A DNA stretch of 64,000 nt from Brucella pseudogrignonensis (GCF_002252525.1 NZ_NNRM01000017.1:62001-126000), one strand, 5' to 3'. Counted from the first letter of the stretch, positions 46,482 through 55,971 are shown. The notes: generated from the letters alone by a model not told the origin. Translations and numbers: made by a program.

Positions 46482-47192
46482 TCAGTTTGCGTGAAGTGTC
46501 ACGGAGCCATTGTTGAGGAAACAGGCTTTGCTGAACAATGACAGGTCAAGTGGATTGGGAAGGCGTACGTCGCTTAAATCCGGGCAAGTTTTGATCTCGG
46601 CATCGAACGAGCGGTCGATCTGCGAGATGCAGAGAATGGTCATGCCTTTGTTGCGTGCAAAAGCCTCTAACGCTCGGATCTGCACCATCAGTTCCGGCTT
46701 CTCACGCTTCTGATCCAAGAGTTGAAGATAATCGATCACGATGCAGGTGCCATGCGGTTCGTCTTGCGCCTGACCGATTATGTAATCAGCACTGATTGCC
46801 TCGGATGTGTCGAACACGAACAGATCATTGAAGTCGCGCTCATTGACACCAAGCATGTCAAATCGCTTGGCAATGTCTTTTCGTGTGTAATCGAGAGAGT
46901 AGAACAGACCGCGCTGCCCCTTTCTCATCGCCTCAATGAGGATTTCAAGACTGAGCAGTGTTTTGCCATGGCCTTGGCGTGCGCCTACCAGAACCAGATC
47001 GCCGGGATGCAGGCGCGCATATAGCGCTGCTGCTGAAACCGCGTCTGATTGTTTGTGTGTCAGCATACTCCAGCTTTTGAAGCCTTCACATGCTGCAATG
47101 CGATCCAATGCAGCATGGAGCGGTATATTTTCATCCCGCGACATAAGTTTCGCACGGCGTTTCAAGTGATAGATGGGAGCCGACAATTTCAT
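46482..47192 (-). CDS. Orphan DnaB-like RecA-fold ATPase lacking the helicase N-domain
   Basis: A 236-residue protein. Residues 1-45 carry a small helical module (YHLKRRAKLMSRDENIPLHAALDRIA, then GFKSWSML) known as a stand-alone prefix in rhizobial proteins; residues 60-230 are a DnaB-type RecA fold with Walker A GARQGHGKT, Walker B CIVIDYLQLLDQ, ISQIDRSF (sensor) and PDLSDVRLPNPLDLS. In DnaB the last motif is PxLSDLRESGxIEQDAD; here the RESG/IEQDAD part is lost, so it is probably not an active helicase. AGGAGG precedes ATG 47192. The role is unknown. Confidence 0.78.
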   Translation of the reverse strand: MKLSAPIYHLKRRAKLMSRDENIPLHAALDRIAACEGFKSWSMLTHKQSDAVSAAALYARLHPGDLVLVGARQGHGKTLLSLEILIEAMRKGQRGLFYSLDYTRKDIAKRFDMLGVNERDFNDLFVFDTSEAISADYIIGQAQDEPHGTCIVIDYLQLLDQKREKPELMVQIRALEAFARNKGMTILCISQIDRSFDAEIKTCPDLSDVRLPNPLDLSLFSKACFLNNGSVTLHAN

Positions 47193-47380
47193 CAAAACCT
47201 CCTATGCGAGCCATAATAGCAATCCCTCCTTATGCTTTCGCCCGAACAGTTGGTTTGATGGTTAGATTTCCCGCATGAATAATGCTTTCCCGATTGGAGG
47301 GGGGAGGCTTGGAAGCAGCCAGAATCAGAGCTTAATCCAGTTTTATTTTGCAGGAAATAGTTCAACGACAGACATGCGTT

Positions 47381-47418
47381 AAAAAGAAAGGGCCGGAGAG
47401 TAAAACACTCTCCGGCCC
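47381..47418 (-). terminator. Terminator after the BTLCP gene
   Basis: GGGCCGGAGAG (47390-47400) and CTCTCCGGCCC (47408-47418), 7-base loop; on the minus strand TTTCTTTTT follows. Confidence 0.88.
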
Positions 47419-47443
47419 TGCGTTTGATACGATGTTCGTCTGT

Positions 47444-48064
47444 TTACTTAACCGAGCCAACCAGCAGATTGTCCTGAGATTCGATTGTGACCCAGCGACC
47501 GGTATTGTTTGCGGCCTGACGCTTCAGATAGGTGTAGTCGGTTTCATCCCAACGCAGAACTTCGTCAGTCAGATTGTCGAGAACGAAATCGCCACGATCT
47601 GTGCGAACGGTCAGAACCGCATGGCCTTCGCCGTCTGGCTTGCGAACAACCGTGATCAGCAGGTCGGTCATCGGAATGCCAGCCTTGGCCAGTTCACGCT
47701 GCTTGAGCAGAACGTAGTCTTCGCAATCGCCAACAGTGGTCGGGTAAGCCCAATATTCCTCTACACCGTAGATTTCCATATCGGTCATCGGCTTGATGCG
47801 CTCATTAACCGAGAGATTGACGGTCTGAATATTCTGCCAGTTGGCGTTGTTGAGCAGAAGCGGGCGGGTATCGCGGCTCACGATGTTGCATTCAGCAGCT
47901 TCACGCTTGCAGAACTCGTAATGACCGATTGGCTGTGAGGTCAGTTTACCTGTCTGCATATAGGCTCCCGATGCAGCCTGAGCACCAAAGCTCGAGACGA
48001 GAGCAGCAATGCCAATGCTGGCAGCAGCGATAAACTTAATGCTCGAGCGAACTACGCAAAACAT
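47444..48064 (-). CDS. Exported transglutaminase-like cysteine peptidase (BTLCP family)
   Basis: A 206-residue periplasmic protein. ATG 48064 gives a Sec signal peptide (IKFIAAASIGIAALVSSFGAQA, cleavage before ASG). The papain/transglutaminase-like triad is visible: Cys in TTVGDCEDYVLLKQ near residue 113, His in GEGHAVLTVRT near 150 and Asp in FVLDNL near 165. This is the bacterial transglutaminase-like cysteine proteinase family, typical of alphaproteobacteria and linked to surface-protein processing. Two CtrA-type boxes lie upstream. Confidence 0.88.
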   Translation of the reverse strand: MFCVVRSSIKFIAAASIGIAALVSSFGAQAASGAYMQTGKLTSQPIGHYEFCKREAAECNIVSRDTRPLLLNNANWQNIQTVNLSVNERIKPMTDMEIYGVEEYWAYPTTVGDCEDYVLLKQRELAKAGIPMTDLLITVVRKPDGEGHAVLTVRTDRGDFVLDNLTDEVLRWDETDYTYLKRQAANNTGRWVTIESQDNLLVGSVK

Positions 48065-48101
48065 ACTCAAAGCCCTTTTCACAGCCCGCACTGGGCATTT
48101 A

Positions 48102-48116
48102 TTAACGAAAAGTTAA
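48102..48116. promoter_or_regulatory. CtrA-type box proximal to the BTLCP gene
   Basis: TTAA, seven bases, TTAA (the core of the CtrA consensus TTAA-N7-TTAAC), 38 bp upstream of the start codon. Confidence 0.5.
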
Positions 48117-48169
48117 AATATGAAACATGGTCTGAGTCAATTGAGACTGTGGCGTCTTCGCCCAACATC

Positions 48170-48185
48170 TTAATTAATGGTTAAC
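48170..48185. promoter_or_regulatory. CtrA-type box distal to the BTLCP gene
   Basis: TTAA, seven bases, TTAAC: an exact match to the CtrA consensus, about 106 bp upstream of the same start. Confidence 0.55.
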
Positions 48186-48232
48186 GCGGGTATGTATCTG
48201 AAAACACATCTATAAATTGTATTTATGGATGC

Positions 48233-48261
48233 AAAAAACCGCCGCTTGGAAGGCGGCGGTT
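48233..48261 (-). terminator. Terminator after the DPBB gene
   Basis: AACCGCCGC (48237-48245) and GCGGCGGTT (48253-48261) with a 7-base loop; TTTTTT on the minus strand. Confidence 0.78.
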
Positions 48262-48364
48262 AGGAAATTACTTATATAAAATATAGGCTTATGCGAAATC
48301 TTTCGCCGAAATGGAACAGCTTTTAAATAGGGGCTGGAGAAGGACAGCCATCCTCATGTGATTT

Positions 48365-48721
48365 CTAAAGTGGTGTGAAACAGACGTTTGTGTGTCCGGC
48401 GCCCACAAAACCAAGGCGCTGAGCCGCTCCCTTGGAAAGATCGAGAACGCGCCCCTTAATGAACGGACCGCGATCATTGATACGGACGACAAGCGACTTG
48501 CCGTTTCTCTGGTTGGTCACTTTTACCTTGGTGCCAAGCGGCAGTGTTTTGTGAGCCGCGGTCAGACCAGCTGGGTTCATGCGTTCGCCCGATGCCGTGC
48601 GGGAGGTGAGTGCATACCAGGAAGCACCGCCACAGCGCGCAGCCTGAGCTTCCATTGCGGTGATCGAGAAAAGACCTGTGGTCGCAACGGCGAGCATAGC
48701 CATACGGATTTTGAAGTTCAT
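48365..48721 (-). CDS. Exported double-psi beta-barrel (RlpA-like) protein
   Basis: A 118-residue secreted protein. Signal peptide [28 protein letters not shown], then [56 protein letters not shown] and [14 protein letters not shown]: the RlpA DPBB domain with the conserved H, D and R. RlpA-type proteins are lytic transglycosylases acting on denuded peptidoglycan. No SPOR domain and no lipobox are present, so it is a minimal periplasmic or exported form. Ends with a Cys-containing tail. Confidence 0.88.
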   Translation of the reverse strand: MNFKIRMAMLAVATTGLFSITAMEAQAARCGGASWYALTSRTASGERMNPAGLTAAHKTLPLGTKVKVTNQRNGKSLVVRINDRGPFIKGRVLDLSKGAAQRLGFVGAGHTNVCFTPL

Positions 48722-49278
48722 ACTGATTCCAAGAGTCGTTTCGAAGTGCCTTCACAGTCTTGACTGAGAAAGGCCGACGGGAACTGGAATCTAAATGTGG
48801 CGATGGCGTGATATTATTGAGAGTATTATGAGGTAATTGATTCAGAAGATTGTGCGGAAAATGATCCTATACTATGCGTTGTTTATTTGATGATTCAAGA
48901 AAAACTCAGGAATATTTTGAATTTAATCGCGTTGTTTCTGTAAAATCGCTTACGATTCGTTAAGATTCGACCGCCTGCTTCGCAGAGCCATGTTTTCAAG
49001 CGCCGGACTCAAGAAAAGCTGCTTTGGCTGAGAGGGGTATTTAGCCGCGGCAATACAATTTTTATTTGTATTCCTAGTTTTCGATCCATCACCGCAAGAT
49101 GACAAAATCTGGCCTTTTATGGGCAAAATACAACCAATGGGTGTTGTCTGGCCGGTAAAGTTTACCGCAACATCTGTAACTTTTGTTGAAATCCGGCGCG
49201 ATGACACAGTTTTGACCGCTGGCCAGATGCATTCAAAAGCCAAAATCCTGCTATAAGCGCTCAGCTTCAGAATGGAAT
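48722..49278. other. Non-coding interval between divergent genes
   Basis: About 550 bp, AT-rich and without a credible gene. An AT-rich hairpin AATACAA/TTGTATT at 49052-49072 is the only structure I noticed. It must contain promoters for the DPBB gene (minus) and the YbaN gene (plus), but I cannot place them. Confidence 0.5.
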
Positions 49279-49698
49279 ATGATGCAGGATAATTCGCAAA
49301 AGGACGATCAGGACACCGCGCGCCCCGCCGTCTCGGCTGGCAAGCGCGTGGTCTATCTATGCCTTGGCTTTCTCATGCTGGCACTTGGCATCATTGGTGC
49401 CATTCTGCCGGTGATGCCAACCACCATTTTCATCATCCTTGCGGCATGGTTTTTTGCGCGTTCGTCACCGAAATTCGAGGCGCGTCTGCTGGCCGATCCG
49501 CGTTTTGGCCCGATGATCATCAAATGGCGTGATCGTGGAGCCATTCCACCAAGGGCAAAGCTCTATGCATGTCTTGGCATGACATTTGGCTACGGCATGT
49601 TCTGGTGGGGCGCACAGCCTGGCCCCTTGCTTGCCGTTTCAGTTACGGTTTTTATGCTTGGTTCTGCGGCTTATGTCCTGTCGCGCCCGAGCGAATAG
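49279..49698 (+). CDS. YbaN family (DUF454) inner-membrane protein
   Basis: A 139-residue protein with three or four hydrophobic segments: VVYLCLGFLMLALGIIGAILPVMPTTIFIILAAWFFARSSPKFEARLL at 25-72 is the DUF454 signature with its polar turn (PVMPTTIF), followed by RDRGAIPPRAKLYA and two further helices. Family function is unknown. It is 27 bases before the aminotransferase gene. Confidence 0.87.
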   Translation: MMQDNSQKDDQDTARPAVSAGKRVVYLCLGFLMLALGIIGAILPVMPTTIFIILAAWFFARSSPKFEARLLADPRFGPMIIKWRDRGAIPPRAKLYACLGMTFGYGMFWWGAQPGPLLAVSVTVFMLGSAAYVLSRPSE

Positions 49699-49725
49699 CG
49701 ACAATATCAGAAGGGGGAGTTTCTG

Positions 49726-50901
49726 ATGCCTTTGCCCATCATCAATCCGCTTATCGATAAGCTCTCTGCGCCACCCATCCCAGCTGTTCAGGCATGGGCG
49801 CGTCAATATGATGGCGCGCATGGACCTCTGGTCGATCTGTCGCAAGCCGTACCCGGTTACCCACCGCATCCTGATATGCTGCGCTTTCTTGGCGAAGCTG
49901 CAAGCTCGGTCGCTTACGCGGGCTATGGTCCGATTGAGGGAGAAACCGTTCTGCGGGAAGCCTATGCCCGGCATGTCGGCAATCTTTATGGAGCGGAGAT
50001 CAAGGCTGGCAATATTCATATAACGTCGGGCTGCAATCAGGCGTTCATTGCGGCAATCATGTGCGTTGCTCAAAGCGGAGATACGGTTCTCGCCACCGAT
50101 CCATTCTATTTCAATCACCAGTCATCGTTGGAAATGCTGGGAATTCGCTCGGAAACGATGCTTTGCCGAGCCGAAAATGGCTTCGTGCCGGATATAGAAG
50201 ATGTGCGGGCCGCATTGCATAAAGGCGTGCGTGCGCTGGTGTTGGTTTCTCCCAACAATCCAACCGGTGCAATTTATCCGCCGCAGCTACTGGCGCAAAT
50301 CTATGCGGCCTGCCGTGACAATGGAACATGGCTCCTGTTGGATGAAACCTATCGCGATTTTCTCAGTGACGCTGATCAGGCTCCCCATGATCTCTTTAAA
50401 GAAGCCGATTGGCCGTCACATTTGATCCAGCTTTATAGCTTCTCGAAATCCTTCTGCATTCCCGGTCACAGGCTAGGCGCAATCGTAGCGGGTGCTGACA
50501 TGGTGGCGAATGTCGCCAAGGCCATGGACAATCTGCAGATCTGTGCAACCCGCGCGCCACAGATTGCGGTCAGTCGGGCTATCGAGCCGTTACAGTCCTG
50601 GCGTGATGACAATCGCAAGGAGATTGCACGACGGGCAGAGGCTTTACGTGTCTCGATGAGTAATGTCGTCGGTTGGCATGTTGAGGCGGTGGGTGCCTAT
50701 TTCGCTTTTGTGCGGCATCCTTATGAGGGTTCGTCTTCTGTCGCGGTTGCCGAGAGGCTTGCCAAAACGACTGGCATCATTACCTTGCCCGGCAGCTTCT
50801 TTGGTGAAAGTCAGGATGCTTTCCTGCGCTTTGCTTTCGCCAATGTCGATGTCGCAGGCATTGAGGCGACTGCTGCACGATTGTCATGTTTTAAAATGTG
50901 A
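49726..50901 (+). CDS. PLP-dependent class I/II aminotransferase
   Basis: A 391-residue fold-type I enzyme. YGPIEGETVLREAYARHV near 70, TSGCNQAFIAAI near 105, VSPNNPTGAIYPP near 180, the PLP Asp in LLDETYRDF near 205 and the Schiff-base lysine in YSFSKSFCIPGHRLG near 240 are all present. GGGGGAG precedes the ATG. It transaminates an unknown substrate (aspartate/aromatic-type group). It occupies the place where related genomes carry phoR before pstS. Confidence 0.92.
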   Translation: MPLPIINPLIDKLSAPPIPAVQAWARQYDGAHGPLVDLSQAVPGYPPHPDMLRFLGEAASSVAYAGYGPIEGETVLREAYARHVGNLYGAEIKAGNIHITSGCNQAFIAAIMCVAQSGDTVLATDPFYFNHQSSLEMLGIRSETMLCRAENGFVPDIEDVRAALHKGVRALVLVSPNNPTGAIYPPQLLAQIYAACRDNGTWLLLDETYRDFLSDADQAPHDLFKEADWPSHLIQLYSFSKSFCIPGHRLGAIVAGADMVANVAKAMDNLQICATRAPQIAVSRAIEPLQSWRDDNRKEIARRAEALRVSMSNVVGWHVEAVGAYFAFVRHPYEGSSSVAVAERLAKTTGIITLPGSFFGESQDAFLRFAFANVDVAGIEATAARLSCFKM

Positions 50902-50960
50902 AGCAGCAGGCCCGCGTGGAAAACCCCACAAAACCGCGGGCAAAGGCGATTGATACAAAG

Positions 50961-50989
50961 CTGTTACACTACTGTCATATGACTGTTAT
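50961..50989 (+). promoter_or_regulatory. Triple Pho-box of the pst operon
   Basis: Three direct heptamers, CTGTTAC (50961-50967), CTGTCAT (50972-50978) and CTGTTAT (50983-50989), each separated by 4 bases. This is the PhoB binding unit (heptamer plus 4-bp AT-rich spacer) with an extra half-site. It replaces the -35 element of pstS. Confidence 0.88.
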
Positions 50990-51055
50990 ATAGAGCGCGT
51001 AGACGGCTGGTGACGCTTTCACGTCATGTGTCTTTTACAACAGGGGCTGGTGCTC

Positions 51056-52102
51056 ATGAACAAGATGATTTCCTCGACCGCAGCGCTCGCAATTGCTGCA
51101 GTATTGTCGGTTTCCGCTGCGAATGCGCGCGATCAGATTCAGGTTTCCGGTTCCTCGACCGTTCTGCCTTATGCCAAGATCGTTGCTGAAACCTTTGGCG
51201 AAACCTATCCTAACTTCAAGACGCCGGTCATTGAATCGGGCGGCTCTGGCGCAGGCATCAAGGAATTCTGTAAGGGCGTCGGTGAAAACACCATCGATAT
51301 CGCCAATGCATCGCGCGCCATGAAGGGCACCGAACTCAAGTCCTGCATCGACGCTGGCGTCAAGGAAGTTCAGGAAGTTCGTTTCGGTTATGACGGCATC
51401 GTCTTCGCAACCGACGCAAACGGCCCAGACTGGAAGCTCGCTCCAGTTGATGTTTACAAGGCACTTGCTGCCAAGCTCGTCGTAGATGGCAAGCTCGTAG
51501 ACAATCCAAACACCAAGTGGAATCAGGTCAATGCAGACCTGCCAGATTGGGACATCACCGCTTATATTCCTGGCGAAAAGCACGGCACCCGTGAAGTTTT
51601 TGAAGAAAAGCTTCTTGCTGACGGCTGCAAGGAATCGGGCGCTCTTGACGAAATCAAGAAGACTGGCCTCGACGACAAGGCTTCGGCTGCTGCCTGTATC
51701 GCTGTTCGTAAGGACGGTAAGGCTGTCGACATCGATGGCGATTACAGCGAAACGCTGGCTCGCATCGACTCCAACAAGCAGGGCGTTGGCGTTTTCGGTC
51801 TCTACTTCTTCGAAAACAACGCTGACAAGCTGAAGGTTGCAACCGTCAGCGGCGTCAAGCCATCGGCTGAAACTGTTGCTTCGGGCGAATATCCAGTTTC
51901 GCGCCCACTGTTCTTCTACGTGAAGAAGGCTCACCTGGGCGTTATCCCAGGCCTGAAGGAATATGTTGACTTCTTCCTGTCCGAACAGATGGTTGGTCCA
52001 GAAGGCCCGCTCGCTGAATACGGTCTGGTTCCAGCGCCAGATGCAGAGCGTGAAGCTCAGCGTACTGCCTTCACTGAAGGCAAGGTAATGGAAGCTAAGT
52101 AA
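51056..52102 (+). CDS. pstS: Phosphate ABC transporter substrate-binding protein
   Basis: A 348-residue periplasmic phosphate receptor. ATG 51056 follows CAGGGG and gives a Sec signal peptide MNKMISSTAALAIAAVLSVSAANA. Mature phosphate-contact motifs: VSGSSTVLPYAK near 29, ESGGSGAGIKEFCKG near 65, NASRAMKG near 90 and KHGTREVFEEK near 185. Controlled by the Pho-box about 70 bp upstream; a strong hairpin separates it from pstC. Confidence 0.97.
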   Translation: MNKMISSTAALAIAAVLSVSAANARDQIQVSGSSTVLPYAKIVAETFGETYPNFKTPVIESGGSGAGIKEFCKGVGENTIDIANASRAMKGTELKSCIDAGVKEVQEVRFGYDGIVFATDANGPDWKLAPVDVYKALAAKLVVDGKLVDNPNTKWNQVNADLPDWDITAYIPGEKHGTREVFEEKLLADGCKESGALDEIKKTGLDDKASAAACIAVRKDGKAVDIDGDYSETLARIDSNKQGVGVFGLYFFENNADKLKVATVSGVKPSAETVASGEYPVSRPLFFYVKKAHLGVIPGLKEYVDFFLSEQMVGPEGPLAEYGLVPAPDAEREAQRTAFTEGKVMEAK

Positions 52103-52115
52103 GCTTTGATCTGTG

Positions 52116-52154
52116 GAATGTGGGGAGAACCTCTCCCCACATTCTTCTTCTTTT
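52116..52154 (+). terminator. pstS-pstC intergenic attenuating terminator
   Basis: Perfect 13-bp arms GAATGTGGGGAGA and TCTCCCCACATTC around an ACC loop, followed by a pyrimidine-rich TTCTTCTTTT. It would leave pstS more abundant than the permease genes. Confidence 0.8.
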
Positions 52155-52246
52155 GCGCATGTCGTTTAGGACGAGCGCATTCGCATGGACATTGTTGTGC
52201 TGGTTCACAGCATTTGTCTTAGTTTTGGGGCAACCGGGGAAATTGA

Positions 52247-53740
52247 ATGTCCTTCTTTCTGGTTCTCGTCAGTATTGTTGCAATCGGACTGATCGGCTTT
52301 TTCATTGGCCGTCAACGCGCCGTTGCACTCAATAAGGCGCAACCTGCAGCCGGATCAGGCGCAGGGGTAGAGAAAATGCATTCCCGCCCGCATTATCATG
52401 GCTGGTGGGTTTTCCTCGTTTCGGCTCTGCCCGCAATTCTGTTTCTCGCGGTTTGGGCGGTCGGTACGTCGGTTTATCTTGATCATACGGCAACTGCCCG
52501 TATGCCTGAGGCTGTTGAGGATGGCTCCTATTCAGAGCGCAGCTTGCAGCTCGGTATGATCCGCAGCCTTGCCGATGGTATCGTAAAGCTGACACCCGCC
52601 GAAATCGAAAGCTTCCCGCAGACCTATAAGGATGCGCGCGAAGTTCTCGGCTCAAAGGGCTTAGCACTTGCTACTGAAGGTCAGGACTATATGGTCCCGA
52701 TCGCTCTCTTCCTTGAGCACGCCAACAAGATTTCTCACACGGTCGGCAGCGTTATTGCGCTGGTGATTGCCATAGCAGGCCTCGTTTTCGGTCTGTCGGG
52801 GATCAAACGCCGTACGCGCGCCCGTAATAATGTCGAGCGCATCGTGCTGTGGGGGCTCGTTGCCTCCTCCGGTATCGCGATCCTGACGACCATCGGCATT
52901 GTTTTCTCCGTTCTGTTCCAGACGGTTACTTTCTTTCAGTCTATCGCTCCGATGGATTTCTTCTTCGGTACGGTTTGGGACCCACGCTTTGCAGCTGCAG
53001 GTTCTGGTGGTGAAGTCGGTCAGTTTGGTCTTATCCCGCTTCTGGCCGGTACGCTCTACATTGCTTTCGTGGCCATGCTGTTTGCAGTGCCCGTCGGTCT
53101 GTTCTCCGCGATCTACATGGCCGAATATGCGTCGCCGAGAGTCCGTACCGTTGTTAAGCCGCTGCTTGAACTTCTGGCTGGTATCCCGACCATCGTTTAC
53201 GGCTTCTTCGCGTTGATTACGGTAGGCCCGTTCCTGCGTGATCTCTCGGCTGCCATTGCAGGCGGTCAGGGTTTCATCATGGCGCAGAGCGTGCTGACGG
53301 CAGGTCTCGTCATGGGTGTGATGCTCATCCCGTTCGTGTCGTCGCTGTCTGATGACATCATCACATCGGTTCCGCGCTCGCTGCGTGACGGTTCGCTCGG
53401 TCTTGGTGCAACGCGTTCGGAAACGATCAAGCGTGTTGTTCTTCCCGCTGCACTTCCGGGCATCGTCGGTGCTCTTCTGATGACAGCATCGCGTGCAATC
53501 GGTGAAACGATGATCGTGGTTCTCGCAGCCGGTGTTGCAGCGCGTCTTACGGCCAATCCGTTTGAAGCTATGACCACCATTACGGTCAAGATCGTCAACC
53601 AGCTGACCGGCGACCTTGAATTCGACTCGCCGCAGACGCTTGTTGCCTTTGCGCTGGGTATCACTCTTTTCGTCCTGACGCTGATCATGAACATCTTTGC
53701 GCTCTACATCGTTCGCAAGTACCGGGAGCAGTACGAATAA
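52247..53740 (+). CDS. pstC: Phosphate ABC transporter permease PstC (long form)
   Basis: A 497-residue inner-membrane subunit. A short N-terminal membrane helix, a cytosolic His-rich linker and a second helix with a periplasmic insert (about 60-190) precede the permease core (about 200-490), where GIPTIVYGFFALITVGPFL and the EAA-type LGATRSETIKRVVLPAALPGI are found. E. coli PstC has about 319 residues; the N-terminal extension is usual in alphaproteobacteria. Its stop overlaps the pstA start (ATGA-like). Confidence 0.95.
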   Translation: MSFFLVLVSIVAIGLIGFFIGRQRAVALNKAQPAAGSGAGVEKMHSRPHYHGWWVFLVSALPAILFLAVWAVGTSVYLDHTATARMPEAVEDGSYSERSLQLGMIRSLADGIVKLTPAEIESFPQTYKDAREVLGSKGLALATEGQDYMVPIALFLEHANKISHTVGSVIALVIAIAGLVFGLSGIKRRTRARNNVERIVLWGLVASSGIAILTTIGIVFSVLFQTVTFFQSIAPMDFFFGTVWDPRFAAAGSGGEVGQFGLIPLLAGTLYIAFVAMLFAVPVGLFSAIYMAEYASPRVRTVVKPLLELLAGIPTIVYGFFALITVGPFLRDLSAAIAGGQGFIMAQSVLTAGLVMGVMLIPFVSSLSDDIITSVPRSLRDGSLGLGATRSETIKRVVLPAALPGIVGALLMTASRAIGETMIVVLAAGVAARLTANPFEAMTTITVKIVNQLTGDLEFDSPQTLVAFALGITLFVLTLIMNIFALYIVRKYREQYE

Positions 53741-55059
53741 TGACCGATTCAACTTTCAATGCTGCTGGGAATGCCGTGGCAACACCCCAGCGCCGCGATA
53801 TCGGAATCAAGCGTCGCTACGCTGCTGAACGGCGCTTCCGCCTCTATGGCATCGTTGCCATTGCGATTGGTGTGTTCTTCCTTTGCGCGCTTCTGTTCTC
53901 GGTTTTCTCGAAGGGCTACACGGCGTTCGGACAGACGACGATCTATCTGCCGGTCAAGCTTGACGAGCAGGTTATTGATCCGGGCAACAAGCGCGCGACC
54001 GATCCGAATGTGCTGATTACCGCAAACTACCCGCTTCTGGTCCGCAACGCGCTGGCTGAGAAACTGGGTGTGGCATCGACAGATCGCGCGCAATTGCGTG
54101 AGGTTGGCCGTTTCTTCTCTGACGGTGTTCGCGTTCAGCTTCGCCAGATGGTGATGGATAATCCATCGCTTATCGGGACTACGCAGACGGTTCCGGTTCT
54201 TGCTGCTGCTGATATCGACTCTGCTTATAAGGGCCAGATCGATCTGTCGGTTGCCGAGGCAAACCGTAAGGTTTCTGACCGCCAGGTCGCCTGGATGAAG
54301 ACGCTGACTGGTGAAGGCATGATGAGCGAGGCCTTCAACTGGGGTCTGTTCACCAATGGTGCGTCCAGCCGTCCTGAAACCTCTGGTCTGGGTGTCGCGC
54401 TGGTCGGTTCCTTCTACATGATGCTGATTGTGTTGGTTCTTGCACTGCCCATCGGTGTCGCTGCTTCGATCTATCTTGAGGAATTTGCGAAGAAGAACCG
54501 CCTTACCGATCTGATCGAAGTCAACATCAACAATCTGGCTGCTGTGCCATCGATTGTGTTCGGTCTGCTGGGTCTTGCAGTCTTCATCAACTTCTTCAAC
54601 CTGCCGCGTTCAGCCTCCATTGTTGGTGGTCTGGTGCTGACATTGATGACGTTGCCAACCATCATCATCGCAACACGTTCGGCACTTCGCGCTGTACCAC
54701 CATCGATCCGTGCGGCGGCTCTGGGGCTCGGTGCTTCGAAGACGCAGATGGTTTTCCATCATGTGCTGCCGCTTGCGGCACCTGGTATTCTGACCGGAAC
54801 GATTATCGGTCTGGCTCAGGCTCTTGGTGAAACTGCACCGCTGCTGCTGATCGGTATGGTGGCCTTCGTTGCCAATATGCCGACAACCCCGATGGACCCT
54901 GCAACGGCTCTGCCTGTGCAGATTTTCATGTGGGCCAATGAAGCCGAGCGTGCCTTTGTAGAACGGACATCAGGCGCTATTATTGTCCTGCTCCTGTTCC
55001 TGGCAGTAATGAATATTGCAGCAATTATTCTGCGCCGCCGCTTTGAGCGCCGCTGGTAA
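53740..55059 (+). CDS. pstA: Phosphate ABC transporter permease PstA (with DUF3333 domain)
   Basis: A 439-residue inner-membrane subunit. One N-terminal helix (about 40-60) and a periplasmic DUF3333-type domain of about 130 residues ([33 protein letters not shown]) come before the permease core, which has [15 protein letters not shown] near 268 and the EAA loop [24 protein letters not shown]. The function is phosphate translocation with PstC and PstB. Confidence 0.95.
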   Translation: MTDSTFNAAGNAVATPQRRDIGIKRRYAAERRFRLYGIVAIAIGVFFLCALLFSVFSKGYTAFGQTTIYLPVKLDEQVIDPGNKRATDPNVLITANYPLLVRNALAEKLGVASTDRAQLREVGRFFSDGVRVQLRQMVMDNPSLIGTTQTVPVLAAADIDSAYKGQIDLSVAEANRKVSDRQVAWMKTLTGEGMMSEAFNWGLFTNGASSRPETSGLGVALVGSFYMMLIVLVLALPIGVAASIYLEEFAKKNRLTDLIEVNINNLAAVPSIVFGLLGLAVFINFFNLPRSASIVGGLVLTLMTLPTIIIATRSALRAVPPSIRAAALGLGASKTQMVFHHVLPLAAPGILTGTIIGLAQALGETAPLLLIGMVAFVANMPTTPMDPATALPVQIFMWANEAERAFVERTSGAIIVLLLFLAVMNIAAIILRRRFERRW

Positions 55060-55070
55060 ACGGGAGAGAA

Positions 55071-55895
55071 ATGATGAATCTCATGACTGAACGATCTCTC
55101 GAAAAAGCCGTAGGAGAAAAGATGAACACCAACGCCCCCTCCGTTAAGATGCGCGGTGACAAGGTCTGCGTGTTTTATGGCGAGAAGCAGGCTCTGTTCG
55201 AAGTCGATCTGGAAGTTCCGGAAAAGATGGTCACAGCGCTGATCGGTCCTTCGGGTTGCGGCAAGTCTACCTTCCTGCGTTCGCTTAACCGCATGAACGA
55301 CACCATCGAAGGTTGCCGCATCGCGGGCAAGATCACGCTCGACAACGAAGACATCTACGATCCGAAGATCGACGTTGTTGAATTGCGCGCTCGCGTTGGC
55401 ATGGTGTTCCAGAAGCCAAATCCGTTTCCGAAGTCGATCTTTGAAAACGTCGCCTATGGCCCACGTATTCACGGCCTTGCCCGCAACAAGACCGATCTCG
55501 AAGAAATCGTTGTCACCAGCTTGCAGAAGGCCAGCCTCTTTGAAGAGGTTAAGGATCGTCTGCATGATGCCGGCACCGGTCTTTCCGGTGGTCAGCAGCA
55601 GCGTCTGTGCATCGCGCGCGCTATTGCCGTCAGCCCTGAAGTGATCCTGATGGATGAGCCCTGCTCGGCACTCGATCCGATCGCGACCGCCAAGGTTGAA
55701 GAGCTGATCGACGAACTGCGCCAGAACTACACCATCGTCATCGTTACACACTCCATGCAGCAGGCCGCACGCGTTTCGCAGCGTACTGCCATGTTCCATC
55801 TGGGCAATCTGGTGGAAGTGGGTGATACGGACGTGATGTTCACGGCACCGACCGAAAAGCGCACGCAGGACTACATCACCGGTCGCTTTGGCTAA
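55071..55895 (+). CDS. pstB: Phosphate ABC transporter ATP-binding protein
   Basis: A 274-residue ATPase: Walker [10 protein letters not shown] near residue 64, Q-loop [15 protein letters not shown], signature [16 protein letters not shown] near 165, Walker [16 protein letters not shown] and [13 protein letters not shown] near 225. It powers phosphate import and, with PhoU, signals phosphate status. Two closely spaced starts exist (55071, 55122); GGGAGAG supports the first. Confidence 0.96.
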   Translation: MMNLMTERSLEKAVGEKMNTNAPSVKMRGDKVCVFYGEKQALFEVDLEVPEKMVTALIGPSGCGKSTFLRSLNRMNDTIEGCRIAGKITLDNEDIYDPKIDVVELRARVGMVFQKPNPFPKSIFENVAYGPRIHGLARNKTDLEEIVVTSLQKASLFEEVKDRLHDAGTGLSGGQQQRLCIARAIAVSPEVILMDEPCSALDPIATAKVEELIDELRQNYTIVIVTHSMQQAARVSQRTAMFHLGNLVEVGDTDVMFTAPTEKRTQDYITGRFG

Positions 55896-55971
55896 TTAAT
55901 TGGAACGGGAGCGGCGGCTGGTTTGAGAACAAAGCTGTTTGGCTTCCCCGCAATTTACATTGAGGTCTATT

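Noticed and set aside
48950-49243. 97-codon minus-strand frame in the DPBB-YbaN interval
   Set aside because: Atypical codon use, no ribosome site, no domain.
51035-51934. 299-codon minus-strand frame
   Set aside because: Antisense to pstS; no supporting signals.
52661-53752. 363-codon minus-strand frame with Arg/Asp/His-rich product
   Set aside because: Antisense to pstC; composition is that of a shadow frame.
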